Assembly: GCA_903833275.1 (NCBI GenBank)
Contig: CAILEP010000006.1
Span: forward strand, 195,652-259,651
Origin: an uncultured Bdellovibrionales bacterium
GTDB lineage: Bacteria; Bdellovibrionota; Bdellovibrionia; Bdellovibrionales; UBA1609
DNA length: 64,000 bases
Direction: 5' to 3'
Position 1 is the stretch's first letter, and every line of letters begins with the position of its first letter. The translations under genes and the position numbers were made by a program. The notes beneath the pieces were generated by a model. That model was not told where the DNA came from, searched no databases, and worked only from the letters and a program-made list of their open reading frames with translations. Below are positions 43,967 to 53,199 of the stretch, one piece after another.

Positions 43967-44536
43967 ATGAAATTTCTTTGGTGGTTTATCGGCCTGTCGT
44001 TTCTTTTTACCGCTGCCGGCATGTATTCGATTATGCGTGGCGGGGCTCGGCACGAGGTCGAGCGAATCATTGATGTAACGGTATTTACTCAGCCAGAACA
44101 AATTGGCGAAGCCCTATTCAGAAGAAATTACCCACTCTATCGCGAGGCCGCGGTCGTGGTTCTTGCGAGTTCAGTTTCATTTCGTGATTATGATCGCATT
44201 TGGCTGGGTTTTTTAAAAATGGCCCGCGACCGTGGGTTTAGCCCATCGGGAGTGAGCTCAGAGGCCGGGTTGCGCGAACTGAGTTTAAGCTCGGCCGGAG
44301 TGGCCGGCGCGGCGACACCGGTGGGCATTGGCAGTGGCCCACGGGTTTATCAAATCGTTGCGAATGATGCGAGTTTGTTTTTGTGGCGACAGAAAGAACC
44401 CCGCGCGCTCATAATTATTCAAAGCCCTTTTGACGAACTAAGGGCTAAAAAAATCAACCGTGCGAAACTAACCGCTTCAGCTGAAATCGATGAGCAGAAG
44501 AACGTAGTTTTATTTTTGAATGAGCCCGTAAAGTAA
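43967..44536 (+). CDS. Hypothetical membrane-anchored protein
   Basis: 189 residues from the ATG at 43967, with AAAGG four bases upstream; an in-frame TTG at 43955 is weaker. A single N-terminal membrane segment (WWFIGLSFLFTAAGMYSIM) is followed by a soluble alpha/beta region of about 160 residues. No family recognised. Stands alone, divergent from the CoA operon and convergent with the nucleotidase gene. Confidence 0.65.
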   Translation: MKFLWWFIGLSFLFTAAGMYSIMRGGARHEVERIIDVTVFTQPEQIGEALFRRNYPLYREAAVVVLASSVSFRDYDRIWLGFLKMARDRGFSPSGVSSEAGLRELSLSSAGVAGAATPVGIGSGPRVYQIVANDASLFLWRQKEPRALIIIQSPFDELRAKKINRAKLTASAEIDEQKNVVLFLNEPVK

Positions 44537-44576
44537 ATTAACTGAACCGCTGGATCCGCGAGCCGCTCGTGCCGAG

Positions 44577-45962
44577 TTAATTGGCGACGATCAACTCGTG
44601 CGGCAGCGGGCGTTTTACAGAGCGAAAATAAGTACGCGGCGAAACGTCGAGAAGGTGATTGAGTCGAGCCATATAAATGCAGGCAAAGCGCTCAACTTGA
44701 TAGGCAAAATAACTTTCTTCGATACCAACGCGCATCACTTCACCCCAATGCGGGTTAAATAGAGACTGCTGCTTTTTAATAAGTGGAGATATTTTTTTAT
44801 CAAGCTCTTGCGACTTCTTAATCATCTCGTTGATTCGCTTCTCGTTCTTATTATGGCCAGTCTCGATTCGACGAGAAATCAGGTCGTCAATGCCGGCTTC
44901 GAGAGGGATCTTCTTCTCCATGAGAGCATTGATGCGTTTAATATAGGGCTGGGCGCGCTTGAGGCCGTGGACCTCGCGATCAAGTTCTTCGACGACGAGT
45001 GCGGTTCGCCAAGCGCAATCTTTTTTCAAGCGTACAATGTCACCATAAATATGATCACCGATGTAAAGAATTTCATCAGGTTCGAGACCGAGCTCGGTGG
45101 TGAATTGATCGGCGTTTCCGCACTCATAAATGCCTGGGGTAAGAGTGCCAACAAGAGGCGATGTTTCGCCCGTGCTCGAGTCAATGCGTAGAAACGGAGT
45201 GTCTTCGAAGAAAAAATTCGGTTTGCGGGCTTTGACAATGGTGTATGAAAAAATATCTTGCCAAGTGCGACCGCCCTTTAGGTAGGGGTTAATTGTGTAG
45301 TCGAGCAAAAGTTTGGCGTAAGAGTATTCTGAATTAGTGGCGATAAAGAATTTTTTGTTATGCTTTAAATATCGTTCAAGACCGGCCACGATACCGGGGT
45401 CTTTGATAATATATTGTGGCAAATCAGAGCGGACGACATCTTTTAAACTACCGTCTCGGTGCGCCTCATCAAGTACAAAATTAAGATCACTGGCAATGGT
45501 CACGAAATCAGGCAATTTGCTTTTTTCTTCACCGTCTTTAAGGTCAACAAGCTGGGCGAAAAGCGTCGCAAAGGCGATTGAAAACGTGGTGTCGACTTTG
45601 TCAAAATTTTTATCTTTGATGTCGATGTAAGTGCTTTTGTAGATGCGATTTTGTTTATTGTAATCGATGGGCTCGGTGCCGTGGCTGCTGACTCGAATAG
45701 CCGTGTGACGTGACAGTTTGAGAAGGTTGCCTTTGACTTTGTCGATCACCAACCCGCGAATGGCGCGTTCAAAATCAAACTTTAGTTTCAAGATCGATTT
45801 CGGATAAGATTTCTTTTGAACCAATTTTTCGCGCATTATTCGGTGCGCGAGCCCCTCAAAATTGGCGCTATGGTAACGCACAAGAGTGTGGTCCATATCG
45901 AGGCCGATATAGTTAATACGCTTCATATTAAGGGTGCGATTACAAAAAACGTTGGTGTTCAT
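44577..45962 (-). CDS. HAD-IG family 5'-nucleotidase
   Basis: 461 residues from the ATG at 45960-45962, which overlaps the rhodanese stop (ATGA). The nucleophile motif is YIGLDMDHTLVRY and the late acidic motif is ILYIGDHIYGDIV. FFIATNSEYSY is motif II. This is the IMP/GMP-type cytosolic purine 5'-nucleotidase family (NT5C2-like), common in Bdellovibrio and Legionella. It probably dephosphorylates purine nucleotides, which could matter when host nucleic acids are recycled. Confidence 0.88.
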   Translation of the reverse strand: MNTNVFCNRTLNMKRINYIGLDMDHTLVRYHSANFEGLAHRIMREKLVQKKSYPKSILKLKFDFERAIRGLVIDKVKGNLLKLSRHTAIRVSSHGTEPIDYNKQNRIYKSTYIDIKDKNFDKVDTTFSIAFATLFAQLVDLKDGEEKSKLPDFVTIASDLNFVLDEAHRDGSLKDVVRSDLPQYIIKDPGIVAGLERYLKHNKKFFIATNSEYSYAKLLLDYTINPYLKGGRTWQDIFSYTIVKARKPNFFFEDTPFLRIDSSTGETSPLVGTLTPGIYECGNADQFTTELGLEPDEILYIGDHIYGDIVRLKKDCAWRTALVVEELDREVHGLKRAQPYIKRINALMEKKIPLEAGIDDLISRRIETGHNKNEKRINEMIKKSQELDKKISPLIKKQQSLFNPHWGEVMRVGIEESYFAYQVERFACIYMARLNHLLDVSPRTYFRSVKRPLPHELIVAN

Positions 45963-46315
45963 TTTGAAGTGTCTTTCGTGCTTGCCCATGCGGTCATTCC
46001 GCCTGCGAGATTAAAGACTTCGGTGAAGCCGTTCGCTAGCGCAAACGTTGCGGCATTGAGTGAGCGCCCGCCAGATTTACAAACAAATACCAGGGGCTTA
46101 TCTTTGGGCAGTTTCGCTACATTTGCCGGCAGGGTGTCGAGTGTGATGAGAGTTGCTTCTTTAATATGACCGAGCTCACCATCCCACTCATCTGGGCGGC
46201 GAACGTCAATGACGTGAACCTCGGCAAGGTGGGCCTTAAGATCCTGACATGAAATATCAACCACGGACGGGTTAATATTGTTTTTCTTTCCGGAAGAGAA
46301 CTGTATTGTAGTCAT
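45959..46315 (-). CDS. Rhodanese-like sulfurtransferase
   Basis: 118 residues from the ATG at 46313-46315 with GAGG five bases upstream. Single rhodanese domain: VIDVRRPDEWDGELGHI and the active-site loop VCKSGGRS with the catalytic Cys. It moves sulfane sulfur or acts in sulfur relay. Translationally coupled to the nucleotidase gene. Confidence 0.88.
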   Translation of the reverse strand: MTTIQFSSGKKNNINPSVVDISCQDLKAHLAEVHVIDVRRPDEWDGELGHIKEATLITLDTLPANVAKLPKDKPLVFVCKSGGRSLNAATFALANGFTEVFNLAGGMTAWASTKDTSK

Positions 46316-46407
46316 TGAAACCTCATTCACGTTGATTTTTGAGTCTACCAAACTTTACTTTCGAGTGAAAACATGGTTTCTACAAAACTCGTAATGAAGA
46401 GGTTTTT

Positions 46408-47496
46408 ATGCATTCATCAAAGGCAGCAGGTGAACAAATGACGCAAAGCCGACAAGGCGCGAAGCTTGAAAACCCCATCGGGCTCGATGGAATGGAGTTT
46501 ATTGAGTACTCTTCGCCCGACCCCGAAAAACTTGAAAGACTATTTCTTCAGCTTGGTTTTAAAGAGACAGGGCGCCATTTGCGTAAAAATGTGACCCTGT
46601 TTTCACAAGGGCGCGCCCATTTTGTACTAAATCGAGAGAAAGCCACATTTTCTGACGCATTTGCGAAGGCTCATGGGCCGTCGATATGTTCAACTGGGTT
46701 TCGCGTTAAGGATGCCAAAAAGGCCTTCGCCGAGGCGGTCAAGCGTGGTGCAAAGCCCTGCCCAGAGTCAGCCGATCATTCATTTCTTGCAGTTTACGGG
46801 ATTGGCGATTCGCTGATTTACTTTATTGATCAATACAGTTCGACCGACCCCTACCTGACTTACGCAAAAGATTTCAAAATGAACACTCACGAGCTTGTGG
46901 CTGGTGCTGGTTTTCTTTTGATTGATCATATGACCAATAACGTACCAAAAGGCGAAATGCAGAAATGGTGCGATTTTTACCAAAAGATTTTCGGTTTTCG
47001 TGAAGTGCGATATTTTGATATCAAGGGCAAGGCATCAGGGCTTTTTTCGAAAGTTATGCGCAGCCCGTGTGACAAAATCATAATCCCGATCAATGAACCC
47101 ACTGGCGAAAAATCACAGATTCAAGAGTACCTCGATGAGTATCATGGTTCAGGCATTCAGCACGTCGCCTTTTTAACAGCCGACATTGAGAAATCGCTTC
47201 GCTATTTATTAAAAGCAAAGATCGAGTTTCTTTCGACCAGCGGTACCTACTATGATCTTTTGCCAAGTCGACTTCCAAATGTGACCGAAGATATCGACAC
47301 TCTTCGAGAGCTGAATATTTTGGCCGACGGAGATAAAGAAGGCTATCTGTTGCAGATTTTCACCAAGAATTTGATTGGGCCCATATTTTATGAGCTGATT
47401 CAGCGAAAAAATCATGCCGGTTTTGGCGAAGGCAACTTTCAGGCGCTTTTTGATGCCATAGAAGAAGATCAGCGTCGCCGTGGGTATATCAAATAA
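46408..47496 (+). CDS. hppD: 4-hydroxyphenylpyruvate dioxygenase
   Basis: 362 residues, usual length. Vicinal-oxygen-chelate fold with two domains. The catalytic domain has iron ligands in LIDHMTNN and GIQHVAF and the Glu in the IFYELIQRKNH segment. FGEGNFQALF at the C-terminus is the HPPD tail motif. It converts 4-hydroxyphenylpyruvate to homogentisate in tyrosine breakdown. GAGG lies six bases before the ATG. Ten to fifteen bases separate it from the next gene. Confidence 0.94.
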   Translation: MHSSKAAGEQMTQSRQGAKLENPIGLDGMEFIEYSSPDPEKLERLFLQLGFKETGRHLRKNVTLFSQGRAHFVLNREKATFSDAFAKAHGPSICSTGFRVKDAKKAFAEAVKRGAKPCPESADHSFLAVYGIGDSLIYFIDQYSSTDPYLTYAKDFKMNTHELVAGAGFLLIDHMTNNVPKGEMQKWCDFYQKIFGFREVRYFDIKGKASGLFSKVMRSPCDKIIIPINEPTGEKSQIQEYLDEYHGSGIQHVAFLTADIEKSLRYLLKAKIEFLSTSGTYYDLLPSRLPNVTEDIDTLRELNILADGDKEGYLLQIFTKNLIGPIFYELIQRKNHAGFGEGNFQALFDAIEEDQRRRGYIK

Positions 47497-47511
47497 ATTA
47501 CGAGGTTGAAA

Positions 47512-48615
47512 ATGCACCATTATAAGCAAGGCCTAACCACTCAGCAGGCTCACAAAGGCATACCCGAAAATTGCTACGAAGAAGAACAGGGCTTAAAAGG
47601 TTTCTTCGGCCCGGTGTCGCATTTAATTCGCAAGAACCCAAGCACCCGTTGGTCGCAAATTGACGGCCCACTTAAGCCGCAGCTTTTTGATCTCGTGAAA
47701 ATGCCCGAGAGCGAAGGCCAAAAACGCCTGTTTTACAATTCGACAGTTGAGGTTTCGTGGTCTTGGGTCGAGCCGAAAGCGCCCGATAAGCTCAAGGGCT
47801 TTCGATCGGCCGATGGCGATCTTCTCTATTTTTGTCACAAGGGTGAAGGCGAATTTTTGACCGAATATGGGTTGCTGCCGTATCGCCGCGGCCATTATAT
47901 TATGGTGCCCAAATGTGTCGTGCACACGATTGCGGCGAAAGAAAAATCAAATTTCTTAGTCATCGAAAATTTAACCAGCCACTACGAAGAGCCCGATCGC
48001 GGGTTGGTCGGCCGGCATGCAATTTATGATGTCAATTCGATTGGTAAGCCAGACCTCGAAAAGATGAATGCGACCTTGCAATCTTGGGGTCAGCCTATTC
48101 GAGAAATCGAAGTAAAGCGCCTCGGAGCGAGTACGCGCTTCCTCTATGACACTACAATTTATGATGTCGTGGGTTGGAAGGGCGATCTCTTCCCCTACAC
48201 TCTGCACGTCGACGATATGATGCCGTTAATGTCACATCGGGCGCACTTGCCGCCGTCAGCGCACACAACTCTAGTGGCTCGTGACTTCGTAGTTTGTACA
48301 TTTCTGCCGCGCCCGCTTGAAAAAGATGCTGATGCTTTAAAGGTGCCGTTCTATCACCAAAATATCGATTACGACGAAATCTTATTTTATCACGATGGAG
48401 ATTTTTTCAGTCGCGATAATATCCATGCGGGCATGGTGACATTGCATCCGGCGGGCTTTCCGCACGGGCCACATCCAAAGGCCTTTAAGGGTGCTGCGAA
48501 AAAAACAGAGACCCAAGAATATGCTGTCATGCTCGACAGTCGCCTGCCTTTAATTTGTGACAATGTTTTAAACGAAGTCGAATTGAAGCAATACTGGCAG
48601 TCGTGGAAGGGCTAA
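47512..48615 (+). CDS. hmgA: Homogentisate 1,2-dioxygenase
   Basis: 367 residues from the ATG at 47512 with GAGG upstream; shorter than the usual 430, as in some bacterial forms. MHHYKQG, the cupin core (GEFLTEYGLLPYRRGHYIMVP) and HPAGFPHGPHP with its metal-binding histidines are recognisable. It opens the ring of homogentisate, the step after HPPD. No maleylacetoacetate isomerase or fumarylacetoacetase gene follows in this window. Confidence 0.9.
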   Translation: MHHYKQGLTTQQAHKGIPENCYEEEQGLKGFFGPVSHLIRKNPSTRWSQIDGPLKPQLFDLVKMPESEGQKRLFYNSTVEVSWSWVEPKAPDKLKGFRSADGDLLYFCHKGEGEFLTEYGLLPYRRGHYIMVPKCVVHTIAAKEKSNFLVIENLTSHYEEPDRGLVGRHAIYDVNSIGKPDLEKMNATLQSWGQPIREIEVKRLGASTRFLYDTTIYDVVGWKGDLFPYTLHVDDMMPLMSHRAHLPPSAHTTLVARDFVVCTFLPRPLEKDADALKVPFYHQNIDYDEILFYHDGDFFSRDNIHAGMVTLHPAGFPHGPHPKAFKGAAKKTETQEYAVMLDSRLPLICDNVLNEVELKQYWQSWKG

Positions 48616-48619
48616 GCCA

Positions 48620-49768
48620 TTGCTGACACCTCTTGGGGCCATGCGGCTCGCCATTGATGAAGCAAAAAGAGGTCTTGGCTTTGTGGCGCCCAACCCGCCA
48701 GTGGGTTGTGTTATTCTTAGCGCAGACGGCGAGTTGATTGCGCAGGGCTATCATAAAAAATTTGGCGAAGATCACGCCGAAATAGATGCTCTAAAAAAAG
48801 TGGCGAATATTGAAATGTTAAAGGGTGCGACGCTTTACGTGACGCTGGAGCCCTGCTCGCACGAGGGTAAGACTCCGTCGTGCGCAAAAAAATTAGCTAC
48901 ACTGCCGATCAAAAAAGTCGTTTACGGTCTTGTCGACCCGAACCCGATGGTGGCGGGCCGCGGTCTTGAAATTTTAAAACAGGCAAAGATTGAGACGGCT
49001 CTAATGACGGAACTCTCAGACGAGCTCGAGGCGCTGGCGGAGCACTTTCTATTTAATCAACGCGCCAAGGGCCCTTTTGTTTCTTTGAAAGTGGCAACGA
49101 GCCTTGATGGTCAAATGGCACATTCGACGGGCGAAAGTAAATGGATCACCGGCGAGAGGGCTCGTGAAGAGGCCCATTTTCTGAGAGCGACCCACGATGC
49201 CGTTTTGATCGGCAAAGGCACTTTCTTGCGCGATGATCCGGGTTTAGATATTCGTCACCCCAAATTTGTCGGTAAGAAAAATAAGGTGATTGTCGTCGAT
49301 TCGAGTGGTGAAGTTTTGGCGAGTTTGTTGAAGTCTAAATTAATGGCAATGCATGCATCTGAAGAAATTATTGTCGCCGTTGGGCCAAAACTGGATGAGG
49401 CGAGTGCAGCTCACCTGCTTGCAGAGCGAGCGGGTTTGCAAATTTGGCAATGTGGCACCGGCAGAGATGGCCAAGTTAATTTAAAATCACTTTTGGTAAT
49501 CGCCTTTGAAAAGGGCGTTAATTCTCTGCTTGTTGAAGGCGGCAGCCGAATAGTGTCGGCCTTTTTGCGAGAAAATCTAGCACAGCGATACCATCAATTT
49601 ATTGCGCCTCAGATTATTGGCGCAAAATCGGGGCTTTCGGTGACTCATGAGCTTGATTTGGGTGATTGGGGTTCGCGCTTGCGGCTACAGAACCCGCAAA
49701 CGGCCCAACTTGGCGAAGATATTTTAGTTACGGGTCGGCTGGCTATTTCTGGCGAGAAGAAGATTTAA
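48620..49768 (+). CDS. ribD: Bifunctional riboflavin deaminase/reductase
   Basis: 382 residues. N-terminal deaminase domain (about 1-145) has the zinc motif DHAEIDAL (HAE) and LEPCSHEGKTPSCAK (PCxxxGxxxxC). C-terminal reductase domain (about 150-375) has SLKVATSLDGQMA and LLVEGGSRI. It carries out two steps of riboflavin synthesis. A TTG start at 48620 has GGAAGGG upstream; an ATG at 48641 is the alternative. Its 3' end overlaps the convergent giant gene by 26 bases. Confidence 0.92.
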   Translation: MLTPLGAMRLAIDEAKRGLGFVAPNPPVGCVILSADGELIAQGYHKKFGEDHAEIDALKKVANIEMLKGATLYVTLEPCSHEGKTPSCAKKLATLPIKKVVYGLVDPNPMVAGRGLEILKQAKIETALMTELSDELEALAEHFLFNQRAKGPFVSLKVATSLDGQMAHSTGESKWITGERAREEAHFLRATHDAVLIGKGTFLRDDPGLDIRHPKFVGKKNKVIVVDSSGEVLASLLKSKLMAMHASEEIIVAVGPKLDEASAAHLLAERAGLQIWQCGTGRDGQVNLKSLLVIAFEKGVNSLLVEGGSRIVSAFLRENLAQRYHQFIAPQIIGAKSGLSVTHELDLGDWGSRLRLQNPQTAQLGEDILVTGRLAISGEKKI

Positions 49769-52700
49769 GAGAACTCAGTTTTCGCGCCACCGTGGGCGGT
49801 TGGTAGGGCTCGCGCTCGCGTCTTAATTCAAACTCATAGGTATTCGAAGTGGTAGCTCCGGAGCGTACGCGCCAATAGAGTTTGCCCTCGGGCAGTTCTT
49901 TACTAATTATAGCTTTCTGATCTTTCGTCGTTGAAGTGGCGACCAGCGATGCAAAAGAAGGCGAGGTTGAAATTTCAAGCCGTGAGTTTCCGCCATTCTC
50001 GCTTGGGTTTAGCCACTGAAAGGCAAGATTCATCACGCCCTGCCCAACAAACAGCATTGTACGATTGAGCGGAAAGAGCCCTGCCAAGCCGCCAACGCTG
50101 GCGGGCCCGCGCTGACTTTGAATAACTTCAACCGAGCGCATTGGTGAAAAGGGCCCAAGCTCTAAGCCCTTCTCATTTAACGCCTTCACGCGCCAGTAAA
50201 ATAGCCCCATTCTCGAAACCGAAAATTGATTGCTGTTCGCCACCGAGTGAAAAACTCGAGGCTTTTTAAATGAGGCCTCTTCGGCAAATTCAACCTCGTA
50301 GCCACGAGCGAAGGCGACGGGTGACCAACTGAGCGTAAATGGGTTTGGTGGCCCCCATGTTTCGCGAGGCTCGTCGAGAACTTCAGCAAACTGATCGGGG
50401 CTCGTGGGCGTTGGCGATTCGACAACGACTCTCATGTGTTCTGTCGGGGTGCGGGCGCTTTGGGTGTAGCGCTCATTGAATGCTTGTACTCGATAGTAGA
50501 ACTCGCCGGGGCGAACGGTCTCCCAGGTAAAGTAGGGGTCAAAGCAAGGCACTTTCACCACGGTATTTTGAAACTGCGGGTCGCGCGCAATCTCAACTAT
50601 ATAGCGTTCAGCCGCCGGTACTTTCTGCCAACGAATAGTTGGATAGCTGCGCACCTGCTCATAAAAATTTGCGAAGGGCTGCGCGGCGATTTGCATTGGC
50701 GTTAAGTTGAGATTCAAATTTGACTCAATTGTAAATTCTGAAACCTTTGTTGTGAACTGCGGAGTATCGAGCTGAACCTGAATAGACGAGGCCGGGGCGC
50801 GCAATTGAGCCACGCGGTCTTTGTAGTCCGCCATAATTTGAGCCTGCCGTTCTTCGGCGCGGCGGCGGGCTTCAAACATCTTATCCGACTGTTCTAAATC
50901 AAACGGAGTATCTTCATAGCTCACTAAGAAACGGTTGGCCCCCGTCCATTCAGAGGTGAATGTTTTCGTTTCAGCGCGCACCCGCCAATAGACGACGCTG
51001 GCAGCAAAAGGTGTTTTGTAGCTATAAAAATTATTCGGCGTTACGGTTGAGAAGAAAACTGAGTCAAAAGTTGAGTTAAATGAAAGCTCTAAGCGATAGC
51101 TCGCATTTTTCTCGCGATAGGCGTTCGACCAACGAAATTCGATTTCTGATTTGTCTTTGCCCACAAGAAGAATTGAATCTTGTTGGCGAGGGTAGACTCC
51201 GATTAAATTCTTTGAAAGGACGGGGTCACGAAAGATCCGCTTAAACTCAAGGGTGTAGCTTGGTGAAAATGGTGATACGGGAGATTGAGCTTGGTCAAGT
51301 GAGCGCACTCGCCAAAAATAAACTCCGGGTGTATCAACCTGAATTTTTCGCTCTGCAGCTGCGGTGATAAATGATGTGGGTTTTTTAAAGTCGCTCGTAG
51401 AGCTGAATTCGAGTTCATAGAAGTGGGTAAATACGGTTGGGTTCCAGGCGATTTGTAGTGGCGGGGGGGTGGCCTTGAGAAGAAAAAAGTCTGGCACTTC
51501 ATCAATAATTAACGATTTTGAAAGTGGCCGCGGGGGCTCTACCGCGAGCACAATCGGCTGAGTGCTGGTGTAAATACCATCATTTGAATTCTCGTGCTCG
51601 GCTTTCACGCGCCAGAAGTATTGGCCGGGCTCAATGTTTCTCCAGTTAAATACTGGCTGCGTCGACGAACTTGCAACGATAAGCCTTTTAAAGTCTTTTG
51701 ACTTGGAAATTTGCAAGTCATAGTGATTGGCGTGGGTCACTGCAGCCCAACGAAGTTGCGGGTACTGGTCTATGTATCTTTGTAGGTCACTTTTTGAGAG
51801 CTTAGAAATCTGGTACGGGCTCAAGCCATGTACTTTGGTGGGTATCAAAAAGTTCTCAGACGCAATAATTGGCACGGGGGTAGAAAGTGACTTCGATGGT
51901 TCGGGCGCGATTTTAAAACTAGAAATGGGGCTCCATTTTTCGCCCGCAAATTCGAGAGAGCGAACATGCCAATAATAAGTCCCCACCGGCAAGAACCCGA
52001 CATTGAGCTTCTGTAGTTTTGATTTAAATGAGCGCAAATCTCTTTTGAGATCTGCGCTGCTCGAAAGCTCGACCTCGAACTGGGTGGCGATAGACCCGAG
52101 CTCCCATTTCAAATCGACTTTGCCGCCGGCGAGTTCAGGCGGGGCTTTTGGGTCAAAAAAGAATTGATACCCTGGTTTCGGTGTTGTCGGGATGGGGGGG
52201 CGATCGCCCACCAAAGCAAAACTCGAAACCGCGCTGATGCCGCCTTCGGCATGCACCTGCCAAAAAAGCGGAATGTCCTTTGGTAGCGAATACGCCGAGT
52301 AAGAATTATCATCGACTCGGCTATCGACGAGGGCATTCTTCAGTTCGCGATCAGTTGCAATTTTGATTTTCATGCGGCTGAATTTTCGAGAGGTCGACCA
52401 GGTAAAAAGAACGGGTGCTTCTTCATGATATTTAAAATGTTGACCAGCAAGTGGCGATAGCGGGTTGACAATCGCCGGAGCCAAGTCGCGCACACCTTTC
52501 TGAGAAATCATAACCTTATCGGGCGTACGAAATAAGCCTTCACCGTTTTGTGAGCGCACCTTGACTTCACCGGCGAGAACATTCAAGAGAAGTTTGCTGC
52601 CCCCACCCGCATCGATATTCACTCGACCGCCGTCGCTGTTCAATTCAGTTGAATTGTTGTTTGATGAAATTAGAAATTTTTTGTTTTTTGCAAACTGACC

Positions 52701-53084
52701 CTCTATCGAGCCGAAGCCAATATTTAAATTAAGAGAACCCCGTTGTTGGTTAATAACAACAAATGAATTGGGCTTAATGGTAAGTATCTCGCCGGTCAGG
52801 GTCTTGATTGAAACGCTCGAGTCGGGCCCGGTAAAAATACTGTCGCCTTGGTAGATCGGGCTTTTGTTTTGGATTGGCAGCCAAGAGAGGGCAACTTCAA
52901 AGCGGCGTCGTACATCATTTTTGGTTTTGACCACATCGCCAATTTGCTCAAGATTGATTTCGCGCGTTTGCACGAGGCGATAGATCCACGCATCCTGCCA
53001 AAGCAAGCTAATTGAAATTAGAAAGAGTAAAACTGAAGTCGAAATTATTCGCCGATCAGTTTTTTTAAACATCTTAAAATTCAT
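49743..53084 (-). CDS. Giant FecR-domain protein with Ig/Fn3-like repeats
   Basis: 1113 residues from the ATG at 53082-53084. An N-terminal membrane anchor (about 14-35) is followed by a FecR-like domain (about 55-200: IYQGDSIFTGPDSSVSIKT, then VLAGEVKV). The rest is beta-rich and built from about eight repeats, each ending in a strand such as YYWHVRSLEF, YFWRVKAEHE, VYFWRVRSLD, VVYWRVRAET, FYYRVQAFNE, LFYWRVKALN or LYWRVRSGA. A short Glu/Arg-rich coiled segment lies near 755-780. It probably spans the periplasm or the cell surface and binds a polymer or protein; no enzyme motif is seen. Divergent from the signalling operon. Confidence 0.8.
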   Translation of the reverse strand: MNFKMFKKTDRRIISTSVLLFLISISLLWQDAWIYRLVQTREINLEQIGDVVKTKNDVRRRFEVALSWLPIQNKSPIYQGDSIFTGPDSSVSIKTLTGEILTIKPNSFVVINQQRGSLNLNIGFGSIEGQFAKNKKFLISSNNNSTELNSDGGRVNIDAGGGSKLLLNVLAGEVKVRSQNGEGLFRTPDKVMISQKGVRDLAPAIVNPLSPLAGQHFKYHEEAPVLFTWSTSRKFSRMKIKIATDRELKNALVDSRVDDNSYSAYSLPKDIPLFWQVHAEGGISAVSSFALVGDRPPIPTTPKPGYQFFFDPKAPPELAGGKVDLKWELGSIATQFEVELSSSADLKRDLRSFKSKLQKLNVGFLPVGTYYWHVRSLEFAGEKWSPISSFKIAPEPSKSLSTPVPIIASENFLIPTKVHGLSPYQISKLSKSDLQRYIDQYPQLRWAAVTHANHYDLQISKSKDFKRLIVASSSTQPVFNWRNIEPGQYFWRVKAEHENSNDGIYTSTQPIVLAVEPPRPLSKSLIIDEVPDFFLLKATPPPLQIAWNPTVFTHFYELEFSSTSDFKKPTSFITAAAERKIQVDTPGVYFWRVRSLDQAQSPVSPFSPSYTLEFKRIFRDPVLSKNLIGVYPRQQDSILLVGKDKSEIEFRWSNAYREKNASYRLELSFNSTFDSVFFSTVTPNNFYSYKTPFAASVVYWRVRAETKTFTSEWTGANRFLVSYEDTPFDLEQSDKMFEARRRAEERQAQIMADYKDRVAQLRAPASSIQVQLDTPQFTTKVSEFTIESNLNLNLTPMQIAAQPFANFYEQVRSYPTIRWQKVPAAERYIVEIARDPQFQNTVVKVPCFDPYFTWETVRPGEFYYRVQAFNERYTQSARTPTEHMRVVVESPTPTSPDQFAEVLDEPRETWGPPNPFTLSWSPVAFARGYEVEFAEEASFKKPRVFHSVANSNQFSVSRMGLFYWRVKALNEKGLELGPFSPMRSVEVIQSQRGPASVGGLAGLFPLNRTMLFVGQGVMNLAFQWLNPSENGGNSRLEISTSPSFASLVATSTTKDQKAIISKELPEGKLYWRVRSGATTSNTYEFELRREREPYQPPTVARKLSSLKSSSRQK

Positions 53085-53199
53085 GCACTTATCTCTAAAG
53101 GTCTTATCGTCAGAGCTTCGGTCGAGATCCACCGGCAGAGGTCTAGATTTAAACTGAAAGGCGAAGAATTTTGGTCAGATACGCCGATGAGAACGTGTT

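Noticed and set aside
44536..44582. AATTAACT ... AGTTAATT inverted repeat as a terminator
   Set aside because: The arms are A/T-rich, 31 bases apart and overlap both stop codons; weak stem, no T-run.
45926..45962. Start of the 5'-nucleotidase at the ATG nearest the catalytic motif
   Set aside because: The upstream ATG forms an ATGA overlap with the rhodanese stop; the nearer ATG has no ribosome-binding site. Both remain possible.
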